Assembly: GCF_947072475.1 (NCBI RefSeq)
Contig: NZ_CAMTIA010000010.1
Location: 1 to 64,000 of the forward strand
Length of the DNA stretch: 64,000 nt
Reading direction: 5' to 3'
From: an uncultured Deefgea sp.
GTDB lineage: Bacteria; Pseudomonadota; Gammaproteobacteria; Burkholderiales; Chitinibacteraceae
Part shown: positions 9,765-17,907 of the stretch, one piece after another
How positions within the stretch are numbered: position 1 is the first letter of the stretch
Layout: every line of letters begins with the position of its first letter
Notes under the pieces: model-generated
Told to the model about the DNA's origin: nothing
Databases searched by the model: none
Seen by the model: only the letters and a program-made list of their open reading frames with translations
Made by a program: the position numbers and the translations under genes

Positions 9765-10292
9765 CTACTGCGCTTTATTTTTGCGGCTTGTAAGGCGATA
9801 CACCATAAAAGTGGCGATCAACAGCGTAATACCCCACAGACTAAAACCCAACCAACGCCAAAAACTCCAAGTGCTGCTATCGGGTTCGGCCACTTGAATA
9901 TCCACCACATTGGGAAACCACGACATCATGTCAAAACGCCAGCCGTAGGAAGTCAGTAAGGCGGGTTTCTTTTCAAATTCCAGCGTTTTGGCCTTGGCCT
10001 GCAAATCGGCAGAGTTAAACTTAAAGTAATACGGCCAGCCCCAGCCGGTATCGACGTTTTTAAACACCCGAATAATATCCGTCGCGTGATTGGTGTAAAT
10101 GTAATACACATCCAACGTCGGCCCATCACTTGGATTAGCCTTGCTAATCGGGCCGTCTTTATCGCTTAATTTCACCTCAACCCCGGTGATGCTGGTGATG
10201 GTTTTTTCGGGTAAAAAACCATCCAAAGCCACAGTTCCCACCAGCGCAATCAATGCCAATAAAATCAGTAGTACTTTTCTAAGTTTAAGCAT
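9765..10292 (-). CDS. DUF1523 family membrane protein
   Basis: Protein of unknown function, 175 aa. A hydrophobic helix at residues 7-25 (LLILLALIALVGTVAL) and another near 145-163 (GFSLWGITLLIATFMVYRL) bracket a soluble, probably periplasmic domain with the family signatures DVYYIYT, VFKNVDTGWGWPYYFKF and a Trp-rich segment near the C-terminus. From memory these match DUF1523. Immediately upstream lies a perfect palindrome that may be an operator. It stands alone between opposite neighbours. No enzymatic motif is visible. Confidence 0.75.
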   Translation of the reverse strand: MLKLRKVLLILLALIALVGTVALDGFLPEKTITSITGVEVKLSDKDGPISKANPSDGPTLDVYYIYTNHATDIIRVFKNVDTGWGWPYYFKFNSADLQAKAKTLEFEKKPALLTSYGWRFDMMSWFPNVVDIQVAEPDSSTWSFWRWLGFSLWGITLLIATFMVYRLTSRKNKAQ

Positions 10293-10315
10293 TCATCACT
10301 TCCCTTAAATTGAAG

Positions 10316-10336
10316 ACGGTATACATTTTATACCGT
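10316..10336 (-). promoter_or_regulatory. Perfect palindrome upstream of DUF1523 gene (operator candidate)
   Basis: ACGGTATA-CATTT-TATACCGT is a perfect 8+8 bp inverted repeat, beginning 23 bp before the ATG of the DUF1523 gene and embedded in AT-rich DNA. Its size and symmetry suit a TetR- or GntR-like dimer. No regulator gene is next to it, so the binder is unknown. Confidence 0.5.
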
Positions 10337-10584
10337 TATAAAATATGTAAATCATGCTCACTCTATCGATCACTCCTTGATTCAATACGGAAGATCGCTG
10401 AATTTAGCGAGCGAAATGAGGTCTGAAATTGCACTGGGAATTCTCACCAAATCCAGTGTAACGTATTCCCAAGTAAGTTGAGTGTCAATCAATCCCGGCA
10501 CTTTTCCACGGTAATTCAAGCTCTCACAAAGACCTCAATCCCCGTGCTGGTGATTAATCACAGCGCAATGCGATGAGTAACGGC

Positions 10585-10593
10585 TGCTATAAT
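10585..10593 (+). promoter_or_regulatory. Extended -10 promoter of yjdM
   Basis: TGCTATAAT is a consensus -10 box with the TGn extension, 35 bp before the chosen start codon. No good -35 is seen, which is tolerated by extended -10 promoters. Confidence 0.5.
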
Positions 10594-10627
10594 CTAGCGA
10601 TTAAATTCTTTTAAATTGGATAATCCA

Positions 10628-10957
10628 ATGTCAAACGCTTGCCCACAATGCACTTTGGAAAACACTTATCCCGATGGTGAGAACTATGTGTGCGCCGATT
10701 GTGGCTTTGAATGGCCGATGGTCGCAGCAGTAGAAGAAAGCGATGTGCGCATCGTTAAAGATGCCAATGGCAATGTGCTCCAAGACGGCGATTCTGTCGT
10801 GGTGGTGAAAGACTTAAAAGTCAAAGGCACTTCTAGCACACTGAAAGTCGGCACCAAAATCAAAGGCATCCGCATTGTTGACGGTGACCATGAAGTCGAT
10901 TGCAAAACCGATTTGGGCAGCATGATGCTTAAAGCCTGTTTTTTGAAAAAAGCCTAA
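10628..10957 (+). CDS. yjdM: YjdM/PhnA-like zinc-ribbon protein
   Basis: Small cytoplasmic protein of 109 aa. The N-terminal zinc ribbon has CPQCTLENTY and CADCGFEW, followed by the conserved PhnA C-terminal domain (DSVVVVKDLKVKG, LKVGTKIKGIRIV, HEVDCKTD). Despite the old name, YjdM proteins are not phosphonoacetate hydrolases in most species; the role is unclear. A TTG four codons upstream is in frame, but the ATG aligns with family N-termini. An extended -10 promoter precedes it and a strong terminator follows. Confidence 0.88.
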   Translation: MSNACPQCTLENTYPDGENYVCADCGFEWPMVAAVEESDVRIVKDANGNVLQDGDSVVVVKDLKVKGTSSTLKVGTKIKGIRIVDGDHEVDCKTDLGSMMLKACFLKKA

Positions 10958-11020
10958 AGCTGGATCCTGCACGGCGGCCAATCAATCGTCAGCAGCCCCT
11001 CGCAGCCATGACTTCAGCAT

Positions 11021-11054
11021 AAAAAATGCCCGCAATCGATGCGGGCATTTTTTT
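11021..11054. terminator. Bidirectional terminator between yjdM and gnd
   Basis: The stem TGCCCGCA/TGCGGGCA with a 5-base loop is flanked by A6 on the left and T7 on the right, so it can end transcription from both convergent genes. Confidence 0.92.
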
Positions 11055-11069
11055 ATCCATTCAAGCTAA

Positions 11070-11981
11070 TTATTTTTTGGATACCGCATGGCCACCAAAG
11101 GCATTGCGCATCATCGACAATAATTTCATTGCATAATCATCATTACCGCGTGAAGCAAAACGTGCGTACAAGGCGCTCGACATCACCGGAGCAGGAATGC
11201 CCAATTCAACCGACTCCAACACTGACCAACGGCCTTCACCTGAATCTGGCACAAAGGCGTTTAAATCGGCCAATTCGGTGTCTTGCTGCAAAGTATCTGC
11301 CACTAAATCGAGCAACCATGAGCGAACCACTGAGCTATGACGCCAAGTTTCAGAAATCGCCGCCACATCGAGGTTAAATTCTTCTTTGGCTTTAAGCATC
11401 GCAAAGCCTTCGGCAAACGCTTGCATCATGCCGTATTCGATACCGTTGTGTAGCATCTTGGTGTAGTGGCCTGAGCCTGCTGGGCCAGTGTGCGTCCAAC
11501 CGCGATCAGCGCCCGGCGCCAAGATTTTCATAAATGGTTCTGCCATCGCAGCGGCGTCTTTTTCGCCACCAAACATCAAGCAATAGCCGTTTTGCAGACC
11601 CCAAACCCCACCCGAAACCCCGGCATCGACAAACTTAAGGCCCATCGTCGCCAATTCGGCACCGTGGCGTTGGCTGTCTTTATACATGGCATTGGCGCCA
11701 TCAATGATCAAATCGCCAGGAGCGAGCAAGGTTTTCATTTCATCGAATGCCGCCTCAGAGATCGCGCCCGATGGCAACATCAACCAAACCACGCGCGGTG
11801 TTGGCAAGGCGGCAATCAATTCAGGTACGCTGGCAAATGCTGTGAAATTAGCTTCTTCTTGCGCCAATTGGCTGCGCGTGTCGGCGCTGACGTCAAAACC
11901 AAAGACCGTCGCACCGCCTCGAGAGAGTCGACGTGCCATATTGCCGCCCATTTTGCCTAAACCGATCATTGCGATATTCAT
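11070..11981 (-). CDS. gnd: 6-phosphogluconate dehydrogenase (decarboxylating), short form
   Basis: Oxidises and decarboxylates 6-phosphogluconate to ribulose 5-phosphate in the pentose phosphate pathway, 303 aa. The N-terminal Rossmann motif GLGKMGGNMARRL binds the dinucleotide; GVSGGVWGLQNG and KMLHNGIEYGMMQAFAEG hold the substrate and catalytic residues. At about 300 residues it belongs to the short GndA/YqeC class, often NAD-preferring, rather than the 470-residue class. The start at 11981 has AAAGGAAATAGC before it; an in-frame codon 19 residues earlier is unlikely. Shares a terminator with yjdM. Confidence 0.93.
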   Translation of the reverse strand: MNIAMIGLGKMGGNMARRLSRGGATVFGFDVSADTRSQLAQEEANFTAFASVPELIAALPTPRVVWLMLPSGAISEAAFDEMKTLLAPGDLIIDGANAMYKDSQRHGAELATMGLKFVDAGVSGGVWGLQNGYCLMFGGEKDAAAMAEPFMKILAPGADRGWTHTGPAGSGHYTKMLHNGIEYGMMQAFAEGFAMLKAKEEFNLDVAAISETWRHSSVVRSWLLDLVADTLQQDTELADLNAFVPDSGEGRWSVLESVELGIPAPVMSSALYARFASRGNDDYAMKLLSMMRNAFGGHAVSKK

Positions 11982-12089
11982 GCTATTTCCTTTGTATTGA
12001 TTGCCCTGCCGAATACTTAAATTCGAAGCGAAAATCATGCAGTTTTATCGGGATATTCACTACCACCGAAGCACTAGGCATGCTTTTTT

Positions 12090-12103
12090 TTGATTTGTAT
12101 TAA
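12090..12103 (+). promoter_or_regulatory. Likely FNR/Anr site before ubiUVT
   Basis: TTGAT-TTGT-ATTAA matches the FNR consensus TTGATNNNNATCAA at 9 of 10 fixed positions. Its centre is about 67 bp before the ubiU ATG; a class II promoter would start near 12138. Oxygen-limited induction of ubiUVT fits what is known in E. coli. Confidence 0.6.
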
Positions 12104-12163
12104 AGTTTCATGAGAGCGTAAAGCCTAAGCTAGGCGCAAATTCTCACGTTGGGTTACGCTATT

Positions 12164-13177
12164 ATGCCTTCTTTAGCACCACATTTGCCGCAATTAATTT
12201 GTCCTGCTGGTAGTTTACCAGCCCTAAAAGCAGCAGTTCAGTCTGGTGCCGATGCGGTTTATCTTGGTTTTAAGAATGCGACCAATGCCCGCAACTTTGC
12301 CGGGCTTAATTTTACCGACTCACAGCTTAAATCGGGTATTGAATATGCACAATCCCAAGGTCGGGAAGTACTCATTGCCATTAACACGTACCCGCAAGCG
12401 GGTCGAACCGCTGAATGGCAGGCTTCAATCGACGCCGCTGCCGACTTAGGCGCCAATGCCGTGATCTTGGCCGACTTGGGTTTACTCGAGTACGCCACTC
12501 GCCGTCATCCCCAATTACGCCGCCATTTATCAGTGCAAGGTTCCGCCACCAATTTTGAAGCGGTAAACCTCGCTTATGAACATTTTGGCATTAGCCGCGC
12601 CGTTCTGCCACGGGTTTTGACTTTGCCACAGATCGAATACGTGATTAAAAACACCCCAGTCGAAATCGAAGTATTTGGTTTTGGTAGCTTGTGCGTAATG
12701 GCTGAAGGCCGCTGTATTTTATCCAGCTACGCGACTGGCGAATCGCCAAATACCCATGGGGTGTGTTCACCTGCAAGCCATGTGCAATGGCTACCTAAGG
12801 GCGATACCCTTGACACTCGCTTAAATGGCATTTTGATCGATCATTTTGAAAAAGACGAGCCCGCTGGTTATCCAACCCTGTGTAAAGGCCGCTTTGAAGT
12901 CGGCGACGCCAGCTATTACGCGATGGAAGAGCCAACTAGCCTCAATGCATTGTCGGTATTGCCCGAGCTGATCCGCATGGGCGTGAAAGCCATTAAAGTC
13001 GAAGGTCGACAACGCAGCCCGGCCTACGTCAGCGAAGTGACCAAAACACTACGCGCGGCAATTGATGCGGCTAGCGATCCACGGTATTCGGTCAAGCCCG
13101 CTTGGCAACAGGCGCTTAGCAAAGTGTCGGAAGGGCATCAACAAACGCTTGGGGCGTATAGCCGACCTTGGCGCTAA
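12164..13177 (+). CDS. ubiU: UbiU, O2-independent ubiquinone hydroxylation protein
   Basis: Peptidase-U32-family protein, 337 aa, that works with UbiV to hydroxylate the ubiquinone ring without oxygen. The start LICPAGSLPALKAAVQSGADAVYLG is typical, and the four cysteines expected to ligate a 4Fe-4S cluster are present: GSLCVMAEGRC, HGVCSP and PTLCKGRF. It is the first gene of ubiU-ubiV-ubiT. No strong ribosome site is visible; an upstream TTG at 12149 is possible but the ATG is preferred. An FNR-like site lies upstream. Presence implies ubiquinone is made under anaerobic or microaerobic conditions. Confidence 0.94.
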   Translation: MPSLAPHLPQLICPAGSLPALKAAVQSGADAVYLGFKNATNARNFAGLNFTDSQLKSGIEYAQSQGREVLIAINTYPQAGRTAEWQASIDAAADLGANAVILADLGLLEYATRRHPQLRRHLSVQGSATNFEAVNLAYEHFGISRAVLPRVLTLPQIEYVIKNTPVEIEVFGFGSLCVMAEGRCILSSYATGESPNTHGVCSPASHVQWLPKGDTLDTRLNGILIDHFEKDEPAGYPTLCKGRFEVGDASYYAMEEPTSLNALSVLPELIRMGVKAIKVEGRQRSPAYVSEVTKTLRAAIDAASDPRYSVKPAWQQALSKVSEGHQQTLGAYSRPWR

Positions 13178-13247
13178 GCCGCAGCTAATTTACACAAGCC
13201 ACGCCGCCAGCGCGGCTGTTCAGTTTTAAATTCATCGAGGAAGATCC

Positions 13248-14135
13248 ATGCAACTCACTCTTGGCCCGCTGCTTTACTATTGGTCACGCCAAGCCACACT
13301 CGATTTTTATGCCGCTGCTGCCGATTGGGAAGTAAGCACGATTTATCTGGGTGAAGTGGTTTGCGCTCGCCGCCATGAATTACGCACTAGTGATTGGCTG
13401 GCCTTAGGCCAGCAATTATGCCAAGCCGGCAAAACCGTGGTTTACAGCTCGCAAGCTTTGCTCGAATCGGGTTCGGACTTGTCGTCATTACGCCGTTTTG
13501 CCAAAGAAGGCGGCCTACTCGAAGCCAATGATTTGGGCGCAGTAAAAATCGCGCGTGATTTGGCGATTCCGTATATTGCTGGCCCGCATCTGAATATTTA
13601 CAACGGCGCTACGCTCGACTGGCATCAAGCAGCAGGCGCCATTCGCTGGCTACCCTCGCTCGAAGCGAGTCGCGCGGCGATTGTGGCGACATTGGCGGAA
13701 GCTAAATTACCGATTGAAACCGAAATCTTTGCCCATGGCCGCTTGCCACTGGCTTTTTCTGCGCGCTGCTTTACCGCTAGGCATTACGATTTAAGCAAAG
13801 ATGCTTGTGAATTTAAATGCATCGAGCACGCCGATGGCCAGTTGCTCAAAACCCGCGAAGGGCAAGATTTCTTACGTCTGAACGGGATTCAAACGCAATC
13901 GGCGGCTTGCCATGCCTTAATTCATGATTTGGCCAGCGTCACCAACGTGGGCGCCAGCCATTTACGCATTAGCCCGCAAGCGCAGTTTACCGCTGAAATT
14001 GTTGCCGCCTATGCCGCAGCACTGGCTCAGCCGGCAGCGGCGACGCAATTCGATTGGCAACGTATTAATCCCGAAGGTCTGGTCAATGGCTATTGGCATG
14101 GTCAAGCGGGTATTTGCAGGAAGGAAACCGTATGA
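13248..14135 (+). CDS. ubiV: UbiV, O2-independent ubiquinone hydroxylation protein
   Basis: Partner of UbiU, 295 aa, U32 family. Four cysteines fit the known UbiV cluster pattern: GEVVCARRH near residue 39, SARCFTARHYDLSKDACEFKC near 178-197. The UbiU-UbiV complex is proposed to use prephenate as oxygen donor for ring hydroxylation. GAGGAAGATCC is a strong ribosome site. It lies 70 bp after ubiU and overlaps ubiT by ATGA, so all three are probably cotranscribed. Confidence 0.93.
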   Translation: MQLTLGPLLYYWSRQATLDFYAAAADWEVSTIYLGEVVCARRHELRTSDWLALGQQLCQAGKTVVYSSQALLESGSDLSSLRRFAKEGGLLEANDLGAVKIARDLAIPYIAGPHLNIYNGATLDWHQAAGAIRWLPSLEASRAAIVATLAEAKLPIETEIFAHGRLPLAFSARCFTARHYDLSKDACEFKCIEHADGQLLKTREGQDFLRLNGIQTQSAACHALIHDLASVTNVGASHLRISPQAQFTAEIVAAYAAALAQPAAATQFDWQRINPEGLVNGYWHGQAGICRKETV

Positions 14136-14563
14136 ACATCCCAGCACCATTGATTAAATTACTGGCCGTACTCCCCGAAACGCCGCCCACCGTGGTCACT
14201 GTCGCCTTGCTCAATTTGCTGCGCAAGCCATTGTGGCCTGAAGAAGATTTTGCGTGGTGGGAAGGTCGGCAAGTGCGAATGGCCGTCAGCGATTTAAATT
14301 GGGGTATTACGCTAAGCTACCAAAATGGCCGCTTTGTCTGTGGCGATACCCCAGCAGATGTCACATTAACCGCTAGCTTGGCTGATTATTGCTTAATTGC
14401 TCGACGACAAGAAGATCCAGATACCTTGTTTTTTCAGCGTCGCCTGAGCATCACTGGCGATACCGAGTTGGGTCTAACGCTAAAAAACTTAATGGATGCG
14501 ACCGATTTCTCGCCGCTATTTGCACGTCTACCCAGCCGCATTCGGATGAAATTGAACGTTTAA
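14132..14563 (+). CDS. ubiT: UbiT, SCP2-domain ubiquinone accessory factor
   Basis: SCP2 lipid-binding protein of 143 aa needed with UbiU and UbiV for anaerobic ubiquinone synthesis, probably presenting hydrophobic intermediates. The SCP2 fold is indicated by VRMAVSDLNWGITLSYQNG, ADVTLTASLADYCLIARR and LFFQRRLSITGDTELGLTLK. The chosen ATG overlaps the ubiV stop codon (ATGA) with AGGAAGGAAACCGT in front, arguing for translational coupling; the open frame 13 codons longer is within ubiV. Confidence 0.92.
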   Translation: MNIPAPLIKLLAVLPETPPTVVTVALLNLLRKPLWPEEDFAWWEGRQVRMAVSDLNWGITLSYQNGRFVCGDTPADVTLTASLADYCLIARRQEDPDTLFFQRRLSITGDTELGLTLKNLMDATDFSPLFARLPSRIRMKLNV

Positions 14564-14575
14564 AGCCGAGGGGCT

Positions 14576-14701
14576 GTTGACGCTGGCTTGGCCTGCGGTA
14601 TTTGCGCGAGTTTTGCCCTCAAGCAAGGCGCGCAGCAGCGCTGACTACGCCTGAATTCGCCGCTAAAATCGCGCTAGCACGGCCAAAATCCAAACGTCAA
14701 C
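14576..14701. repeat. 126-bp stretch with inverted ends (possible small repeat)
   Basis: GTTGACGCTGGCTTGGCC at the left and GGCC..TCCAAACGTCAAC at the right are imperfect inverted copies. It lies in the 334-bp gap after ubiT, which otherwise holds only the promoter below. The fragment TTGACGTTTGG recurs near 38884 and 59286. This could be a decayed MITE; weak evidence. Confidence 0.3.
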
Positions 14702-14858
14702 CGACCCTAGTGAACGCCCATTGTCCCACGCACGCCATGGCAAAGAGCCGCGCATTCAGCCCACACAGCCGAGCTGCCTCAGCGTTGCACGGATTATTTG
14801 AACCTGCGCCATTAATCAGTCAAACTTATTACCCAACAGCAAACTGTCATCAAAGCTT

Positions 14859-14864
14859 TATAAT
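14859..14864 (+). promoter_or_regulatory. -10 box before the LTA-synthase-like gene
   Basis: A perfect TATAAT lies 34 bp before the GTG start. The -35 is poor (ACAGCA at a 17-bp spacing). A CTGTCAT heptamer 13 bp upstream resembles half a Pho box, without a second good copy. Confidence 0.4.
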
Positions 14865-14897
14865 CCGGCTTCTTTGAATTGAATCCCGACCCAATAC

Positions 14898-16556
14898 GTG
14901 AAGCTACTTTCTCATCCGCTACTCAGCAAAATCCGCCCCTTTGTGCCAGCCTTACTCGCAATTTGCACGGTGATTGGTGGCCGGTTCTTGGTCGACACGC
15001 AGTGGAATATGCCGCGCGTTGGCTTTTCTGTGTTGCTGTATTTCTTTTTTGCTGCCTTTTTACAGCGCTGGGCGGCCGTAGCGGCCACTTTGGCGCTTGA
15101 AGGATTGTTGCTCAATATTAGCTATATCAAAGAAGTCGCCACCAGCGAGCCACTGCTGGGTGCTGATTTATTTGAAGTCGGCCAAGGTATGGCCATGACC
15201 GGCTATATGAACTGGCAGATCTGGGGCTATGCCCTGATTTCCATCGCTGCCATTGGCTATGGACTATGGCGGCGGCCCCGCCTGAGTAAAACCCGGCTAA
15301 GCTTGGCACTGGTGCTGTGTATTTTGCTCAGCATGCAATTGGATCGGACCGGCAAACTATCGGCCTACGCCAAGCCGGTGATGCATCAATACTTGGGCAG
15401 CAAGTATTCCAATTATAATTTTCGGGTCAATGCCAAAGACAACGGTATTTTGGGGCACTTAATTCTCACCATAGAAACCGCGCACAAACCCAAAGCCGGC
15501 CCGCATACGTTTTACTCGCGCCAACTCGCCGCCCCAGACGCGCCAACTAGCCCCGACATCGTGGTGGTGATGTGTGAGTCTTGCTATAGCGACCCACGTT
15601 TAATCACCCAAATGGCGCAATTAAGCCAAGCGGGCTTTAGCGAAGCGCGCGTGATTAGCCCGGTGTATGGCGGCGGCACGGCCGAGGCTGAGTTTGAAGC
15701 GCTCACCGGGTTATCAGCGTATATGTTGCCGGGCATCGACTTTCAAAATTTTGCTGGCCAATTTGCCGACAAAATGAGCGCCCTACCCAATTCATTGGCG
15801 GATGTTGGCTACCTCACCACCGGCATGCACAATTACTTCAGCACCTTTTGGAAGCGTAAACAGGTCTACCCCAAACTGGGCTTTGCGCAAACGCAGTTTG
15901 TCGAAAAAATGCAGTGGGATAGAAAAGCCGGCTGGCCCAAAGATCAAACCCTCTACAACAATGCCTTAGCGCGATATCAAGCGGCACCAGCAGGGCAAAA
16001 GCAGTTTATGTTTTTAGTCACCGTGATGACGCACGGCCCGTTTATTGCAGAGCAAGATAGTGGCTTAAGCCAATATCAAGCGCGCTTAACGGAGGCGATT
16101 GATGCGTTTTCAGTGTTTGCCAAGCAGCTCGAAGCCAGCGCCAAACAGCGCAAACGCGACGTGGTGATCGTGATTTTTGGCGACCATAAGCCGGGCTTAA
16201 ACCAAGAGTTTTTAGATCGCGGGATTTTTGATCCGCAATTTTTCAGCCCATCTAAAAACGGCCGTTTAGAATTTAAAAGTATCCTCAGTCAACAACAAAA
16301 TAAAGTGCGCGGCGATGTACCGCTGTATATCAAAGACAGCCGCCAACCAGCACAAGCGCAGCAAATGGCCGAGCAATTACAAGGCCGTCCTTTGTTTTGT
16401 TTGCCGGCTCAATTAGCGCGCTTAAGCCAAAGCCAAGATCCGTTCTACGCCGCCGTAGCCGAGCGCTGCGCCGCCAATACCGCGTTTTACCAGCCCGGCT
16501 TATGGTGGCGAAACGTCTTCCCCGAAGCGCTGTACGCGGAGCGTTTGTTTGATTAA
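14898..16556 (+). CDS. LTA synthase family (sulfatase-fold) phosphoglycerol transferase
   Basis: Membrane-anchored alkaline-phosphatase-fold enzyme of 552 aa. About four to five hydrophobic helices fill residues 10-155, followed by the periplasmic catalytic domain: DIVVVMCESCYSD (metal site), YGGGTAEAEFEALTG with the likely Thr nucleophile, VMTHGPF, and FGDHKPG for the second metal. The family transfers phosphoglycerol or phosphoethanolamine to envelope glycans or lipids; in Gram-negatives the acceptor may be periplasmic glucans. The start is GTG with a poor ribosome site; the next ATG would delete part of the first membrane helix. Followed by repeats, not by a partner gene. Confidence 0.85.
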   Translation: MKLLSHPLLSKIRPFVPALLAICTVIGGRFLVDTQWNMPRVGFSVLLYFFFAAFLQRWAAVAATLALEGLLLNISYIKEVATSEPLLGADLFEVGQGMAMTGYMNWQIWGYALISIAAIGYGLWRRPRLSKTRLSLALVLCILLSMQLDRTGKLSAYAKPVMHQYLGSKYSNYNFRVNAKDNGILGHLILTIETAHKPKAGPHTFYSRQLAAPDAPTSPDIVVVMCESCYSDPRLITQMAQLSQAGFSEARVISPVYGGGTAEAEFEALTGLSAYMLPGIDFQNFAGQFADKMSALPNSLADVGYLTTGMHNYFSTFWKRKQVYPKLGFAQTQFVEKMQWDRKAGWPKDQTLYNNALARYQAAPAGQKQFMFLVTVMTHGPFIAEQDSGLSQYQARLTEAIDAFSVFAKQLEASAKQRKRDVVIVIFGDHKPGLNQEFLDRGIFDPQFFSPSKNGRLEFKSILSQQQNKVRGDVPLYIKDSRQPAQAQQMAEQLQGRPLFCLPAQLARLSQSQDPFYAAVAERCAANTAFYQPGLWWRNVFPEALYAERLFD

Positions 16557-16715
16557 GTGATGTTCAGATTTGATGCTGTGCCGCGCTCGTTGGTCTGGGG
16601 CTTAATCACCCGTCCAAGCGCACCGAGTGCGAAGCGAGACAAACAGTTTTATCGTTTGGCTTGCGACAATCGAGGGCACAGCGGAGCTGGGCGCGCTCGG
16701 GTCGCCTTTCTTTCC

Positions 16716-16747
16716 CCCTCTTTCTTTGGCGAGTCAAAGAAAGAGGG
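16716..16747. repeat. 13-bp perfect hairpin in a dispersed repeat
   Basis: CCCTCTTTCTTTG / CAAAGAAAGAGGG pair around a 6-base loop. The surrounding 16660-16775 resembles a repeat common in betaproteobacteria that is often mis-called as small proteins containing FFGESKKE. A related block occurs at 27950-28020. Confidence 0.6.
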
Positions 16748-16834
16748 TGCCGCCACTGACTGCGACTGTAAATAGCCGTGCCGCAGGCACTTAAAACCAT
16801 CTGCACCTAATCTGAATAGCCCCTTTGATTAATG

Positions 16835-16881
16835 GGTATATTGATCTAGGCCATTATTAATATAGATCGCATTAAGATACC
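16835..16881. repeat. 47-bp palindromic element, copy 1
   Basis: Runs from GGTAT to ATACC in exactly 47 bp, with CTAG at internal positions 12-15 and GATCTA/TAGATC dyad parts. It lies in the 411-bp gap between the convergent LTA-synthase-like and DyP genes, just before the latter's terminator. Confidence 0.75.
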
Positions 16882-16911
16882 CAACGACACTACCACTCAA
16901 ACGCAAGCCAA

Positions 16912-16939
16912 TAAAAAAGCCGCGCTGGCCTGCGCGGCT
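16912..16939 (-). terminator. Terminator of the DyP peroxidase gene
   Basis: AGCCGCGC/GCGCGGCT stem with a 6-base loop. On the minus strand it is followed by six T residues (16917-16912), about 29 bp after the stop codon. Confidence 0.88.
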
Positions 16940-16967
16940 GTTTTAATTCATCGATTCAGCTTAAACC

Positions 16968-17891
16968 TTAAACCAAATGCGCTAAAGCCTCGCGACTAGG
17001 GACAAAAAACGCGGCGCCAGTCACTGCACGACTAAAGTTGAGTAAATGATCCACGCGACCATCCAAGGTCGGGGCGATCATTTTGGCCAGCATTTTTTCA
17101 AAATGAGCCGGTGTTTTGCAATACGAAGCAAAATACAAACCTTGGTCACCACCCGGCGTGCCATACGGTAAAGAATGGCGCAAAATCGCCAATTCTTCGC
17201 CCTCTTCCTCAATCACCACGCGACTAATATGCGCAGTCAGCGGTTTGTCTTCATCCGACATCTCAACACTATCCGTCTTGGTGCGACCAATCACCGCCTC
17301 TTGCTGTTTAACCGGTAATTTATGCCAAGTATCTAAGCGATGCACATAGCGTTGCACATGCAAATAACTGCCACCGGCCCAATCGGCATCTTCGCCCGCC
17401 ACCAAGGCCACTTCGCTGCGCTCGTCATCTTCTGGATTTTCGGTGCCATCGATAAAGCCGGTTAAATCACGATGATCTTGGTAGCGAAATGCATGCGTGG
17501 TATCAATCACATCCAAGCAATGGCTGGTGCCTTGCACCACCATATTGGCAAATTCGTGCAAAACATCGTAACGCTCGGCGCGTAAATGCAAGACCACATC
17601 AGCCGCAGTCACTGGGGCTGGATGAATCGCACCAGCAATGCGTGGAAAACTACGCAATTGCGCCGGTTTACTCTCAGCATAAAATTCAGGCCACATTTCA
17701 GCACCAAATCCCACCACCGAATAAAACGCCGCACTGGGATTGGCCGCCGCCAGTTCATCGGATTTAAGCGGTAGTTTGGCAAAAAATTGCTTTAATTCGG
17801 CATCAGCGCGACGACCTAAGCGGCGGCGAAATAATAAAAATAAACCATGACTGGATGGTGGGGGCAGAATGCCACTTTGTGGTGTAGACAC
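16968..17891 (-). CDS. Dyp-type haem peroxidase (YfeX-like)
   Basis: Haem peroxidase of 307 aa in the dye-decolourising family. GFIDGTENP is the signature distal loop with the catalytic Asp, and the RYVHRLDTW and C-terminal ferredoxin-like repeats fit the family. Length matches the short B-type/YfeX group. No signal peptide is seen, so it is probably cytoplasmic, or an encapsulin cargo in some species; no encapsulin gene is near. The start is GTG, with AAAAGGA at good distance; an ATG in another frame just upstream is not used. Followed closely upstream by the esterase gene. Confidence 0.9.
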   Translation of the reverse strand: MSTPQSGILPPPSSHGLFLLFRRRLGRRADAELKQFFAKLPLKSDELAAANPSAAFYSVVGFGAEMWPEFYAESKPAQLRSFPRIAGAIHPAPVTAADVVLHLRAERYDVLHEFANMVVQGTSHCLDVIDTTHAFRYQDHRDLTGFIDGTENPEDDERSEVALVAGEDADWAGGSYLHVQRYVHRLDTWHKLPVKQQEAVIGRTKTDSVEMSDEDKPLTAHISRVVIEEEGEELAILRHSLPYGTPGGDQGLYFASYCKTPAHFEKMLAKMIAPTLDGRVDHLLNFSRAVTGAAFFVPSREALAHLV

Positions 17892-17907
17892 GCCATTCCT
17901 TTTCTAT

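Noticed and set aside
9756-9802. TGTAT...ATACA with exactly 47-bp spacing at the 3' end of the DUF1523 gene
   Set aside because: The ends fit but the interior lacks CTAG or related symmetry and most of it is coding, so chance is likely enough to leave it out of the family.
16557-16775. Short open frame containing PSFFGESKKE
   Set aside because: This is the usual false protein produced by a dispersed hairpin repeat, not a gene.
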